A stretch of 59,939 bases of DNA from a virus, in IMG/VR virus record IMGVR_UViG_3300050016_000385, positions 1-59,939 of that record. One strand, written 5' to 3'. Shown one piece after another: positions 58,313 through 59,939 of the stretch. A program made the translations under genes and the position numbers. Every line of letters begins with the position of its first letter. Positions within the stretch are counted from its first letter, which is position 1. A model generated the notes under the pieces. That model saw nothing but the letters and a program-made list of their open reading frames with translations. It had not been told where the DNA came from and made no database searches.

Positions 58313-58921
58313 TCAGGCGCTCCTTTCCGCGATATCCGTTTGCGCGATCGGTTCGGTTTGCGATGGCCACTTCGGAAAGGGAAGCGGCATTTCTCCCGCG
58401 AGCCAGCGGTTGTATTTCATGGCCGGACCTCGCGTGAAGTGTTTCAGCGGCGTGACGACACGGCTCGTGCGGAGGAATTGCTGAAGCACGCGCACGTAAT
58501 GGTTATCTCCGACGCGGATCATCCAGTAATACTGAAGCCTCAGCCCGAATTGCGAGGGCGCCCAAAGCTGATGCAGCCAGAGAACCTGAAAACGCGCGAC
58601 ATAAGCTGCGGCCGCCGCAAGTTGCCCAAGCATCTCCCGGTCCATCGTGAAGTACGGCGGGTCCACGATCACCGTGTCGAAGCTGGCCATCGCAAACGGC
58701 GGCAGCCAGGCGTCGCCGATTACGTGCGGATCCGTCGCAATATCCACGTCAAGCCGGGTTCCGAATGTGGCGCGGCCGCCGAAAAGATGCACCACGCTGC
58801 CCGCGCCACAGATATCGCGCATTTTCGCTTCAACGACGGGAGGGAAGGACCAGCCCGCACGCTTCTCGACGTTCTTATCGTTCGGGCACCAGAGGATCTC
58901 GCCTTGTGGTCGACGTCGCAT
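58313..58921 (-). CDS. DNA methyltransferase-like protein (DPPY)
   Basis: 202 residues from ATG 58921 (TGATG with the upstream gene). SAM motif I HLFGGRATFG (45-54), acidic Asp60, and catalytic DPPY at 87-90 in FDTVIVDPPYF, the order seen in amino-methyltransferases modifying adenine N6. Too small for a separate target-recognition domain, and no restriction enzyme adjoins it, so an orphan phage methylase protecting DNA from host restriction is likeliest. Confidence 0.75.
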   Translation of the reverse strand: MRRRPQGEILWCPNDKNVEKRAGWSFPPVVEAKMRDICGAGSVVHLFGGRATFGTRLDVDIATDPHVIGDAWLPPFAMASFDTVIVDPPYFTMDREMLGQLAAAAAYVARFQVLWLHQLWAPSQFGLRLQYYWMIRVGDNHYVRVLQQFLRTSRVVTPLKHFTRGPAMKYNRWLAGEMPLPFPKWPSQTEPIAQTDIAERSA

Positions 58922-59172
58922 CAGGCCGCCTCCGAGTTCATCCGCGTGAAGGCTTCCGCCCTTGGCCTTCCACATCCCAGACAACAGCCGATTCTTCCTT
59001 CGGCGCACTCCCACGCGAAGATGCAAATCTCCCAGCCGCCGCAACGTTCGCAGTAGCGCATCTCCTGCACCCAGGGATCGAGGACGGCGACGGTGTGCTC
59101 AACGTCGCCGCCTCCCTCTCCCTCCATGCCGACTGAGGAGATCGGTGCGGGATTCTCAGGCAGCAAGGTCAC
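58921..59172 (-). CDS. 83-aa zinc-ribbon protein
   Basis: GTG 59172 overlaps the upstream stop (GTGA). Zinc pairs CERCGG (41-46) and CCLGCG (63-68), with WEICIFAWEC between. N-terminus is Glu/Gly-rich. Role unknown. Confidence 0.6.
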   Translation of the reverse strand: MTLLPENPAPISSVGMEGEGGGDVEHTVAVLDPWVQEMRYCERCGGWEICIFAWECAEGRIGCCLGCGRPRAEAFTRMNSEAA

Positions 59173-59387
59173 AGAAGTTTCTCCGTAGGCCGGAATCGAG
59201 GCACGCCTTTCTCGTCCACCACTTCCTCGATAAGTCCCATCCGGTACAAATCGAGGATGGCCCGCGCCAGTTGCAGCTTCGGAATTGGAATCTTCCGGCA
59301 GGGACTGCGCTCCTGCCGCACTTCGAGCGAGAGTGTGGGAGCGTACGAGTCGTTGTAGTTACCGCGCGTGGTTGCGGTTGAAGCCAT
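59169..59387 (-). CDS. 72-aa hypothetical protein
   Basis: ATG 59387 set by AAGGAG. Basic N-terminal half, C-terminal helix-strand PIPKLQLARAILDLYRMGLI then EEVVDEKG, wing-like. Possibly a small winged-helix DNA-binding protein. Confidence 0.55.
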   Translation of the reverse strand: MASTATTRGNYNDSYAPTLSLEVRQERSPCRKIPIPKLQLARAILDLYRMGLIEEVVDEKGVPRFRPTEKLL

Positions 59388-59408
59388 GGTGTTCTCCTTC
59401 AAACCTTG

Positions 59409-59939
59409 TCAGCGATTCAGACGAACGGCTTTTCCATTTTTCGAGAGAGCGCCCGCTTTCAGAAGTTTTGCGGCCGCGCCCTTGATCGTGTCGTAGCTGT
59501 GCTTCAGCAGTGCGCTCAGTTGCACGTAGTTCATTTCGTCGTGAGCCAAGAGCGCGTCAATGATTTTCGCGGCCACACCGGGGAAGCCGTTTTTGTACGA
59601 TTCCCAGCGCGGATCGTTTCCGTTCGAGGCGGCGGCGGTTGCGGCTCCCGTTGCTGATGGGGCGGGAACCGCGTCTTCTTCACCCACGGCCAGCTCGATC
59701 TCTCCGAAGAGCGCGCGCAGATATCTGTGTAGCGGAGCCAGTTGCGTCCGCAACGCGCGGATCGAGCGCTCGATATTTTTTTTATCCGCGAGCGCCTGCC
59801 CGAGTTCATTGCGAACCCCTCTCAGGGTTTCATCGAGCTTCCGGTTCTCCTGCCGCAACTGGCGCAGTTCTTCGGCGCTCGCCTTCTCGCTCACGTCGAT
59901 GACGTTTTCGTATTCGCCCTCAAGCAACCGTTGCGCCAT
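59409..59939 (-). CDS. Coiled-coil plus winged-helix-like regulatory protein
   Basis: 176 residues. ATG is the last three bases of the window, so the N-terminus could extend further. Coiled coil (20-85, ELRQLRQENRKLDETLRGVR), Ala/Ser linker (90-108), then a helix-turn-helix-like C-terminus (120-176, MNYVQLSALLKHSYDTIKGA followed by AAKLLKAGAL), ending basic. Candidate DNA-binding regulator of this operon. Confidence 0.6.
   Translation of the reverse strand: MAQRLLEGEYENVIDVSEKASAEELRQLRQENRKLDETLRGVRNELGQALADKKNIERSIRALRTQLAPLHRYLRALFGEIELAVGEEDAVPAPSATGAATAAASNGNDPRWESYKNGFPGVAAKIIDALLAHDEMNYVQLSALLKHSYDTIKGAAAKLLKAGALSKNGKAVRLNR

Noticed and set aside
1-59939. CRISPR arrays, tRNA genes, insertion sequences, tyrosine integrase
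   Set aside because: No regularly spaced repeats, no cloverleaf sequences, no transposase or tyrosine-recombinase motifs were seen when reading both strands.

Overview
The window reads as a tailed-phage genome, or most of one. It is GC-rich and densely packed, with neighbouring genes commonly sharing ATGA, GTGA or TGATG start/stop overlaps. Recognisable phage genes are a portal, a probable scaffold, a probable major capsid protein, a small terminase subunit, a large terminase subunit split into two ORFs, a head-tail adaptor candidate, a 2,686-residue internal-virion-type polyvalent protein and a GH73 lysin. No tape-measure or contractile-tail genes were recognised, so a short-tailed (podovirus-like) particle is likeliest. 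The host is inferred to be a soil Gram-negative, perhaps Acidobacteriota. The reasons are the eight Sec signal peptides (seven with Gln right after the predicted cleavage site), a twin-arginine signal, the Ig-like secreted proteins and the base composition. This host call is an inference. No tRNA, CRISPR array or insertion sequence was seen, and no polymerase, primase, repressor or tyrosine integrase was recognised.

Layout. (1) About 970 to 51,768, minus strand: one long late block read right to left. It starts with small unknown and exported proteins and a small serine recombinase (48.1-48.8 kb). Next come exported fibre-like proteins, a HAD-like phosphatase and a PGDYG protein (40.7-47.3 kb), then portal, scaffold, capsid, GroES-like co-chaperonin and zinc-ribbon proteins (32.2-40.7 kb). 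Tail and neck proteins follow, including one with a C-terminal Hint domain (23.3-31.3 kb), then the giant polyvalent protein (13.9-21.9 kb). The block ends with a RelA/SpoT-like protein, terminase, three more exported fibre-like proteins, lysin and small putative membrane proteins. (2) Three plus-strand islands sit inside or at the end of this block (542-973, 13,505-13,873, 31,566-32,223). Each ends with its stop codon interlocked with that of the convergent minus-strand gene. (3) 51,929-55,072, plus strand: an early-type operon behind a good promoter/operator, with a DUF3846 protein, an AAA_24/Sak4-like recombination ATPase and an HNH endonuclease. (4) 59,939 down to 55,011, minus strand: a second operon of small proteins, many with zinc ribbons, plus an orphan DNA methyltransferase. 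Three neighbouring genes here carry near-identical leader sequences.

Both window ends fall exactly on gene boundaries. Joining them puts the stop of the first gene directly before the start of the last (TAA-ATG) and gives a coherent circular transcription map, so the window may be a complete circular or circularly permuted genome. Most interesting points: the split large terminase; the Hint domain on a virion protein; the RelA/SpoT-fold protein beside terminase; the enzyme-like domains in the giant protein; the export signals on at least five fibre-like proteins; and the triplicated translation leader.
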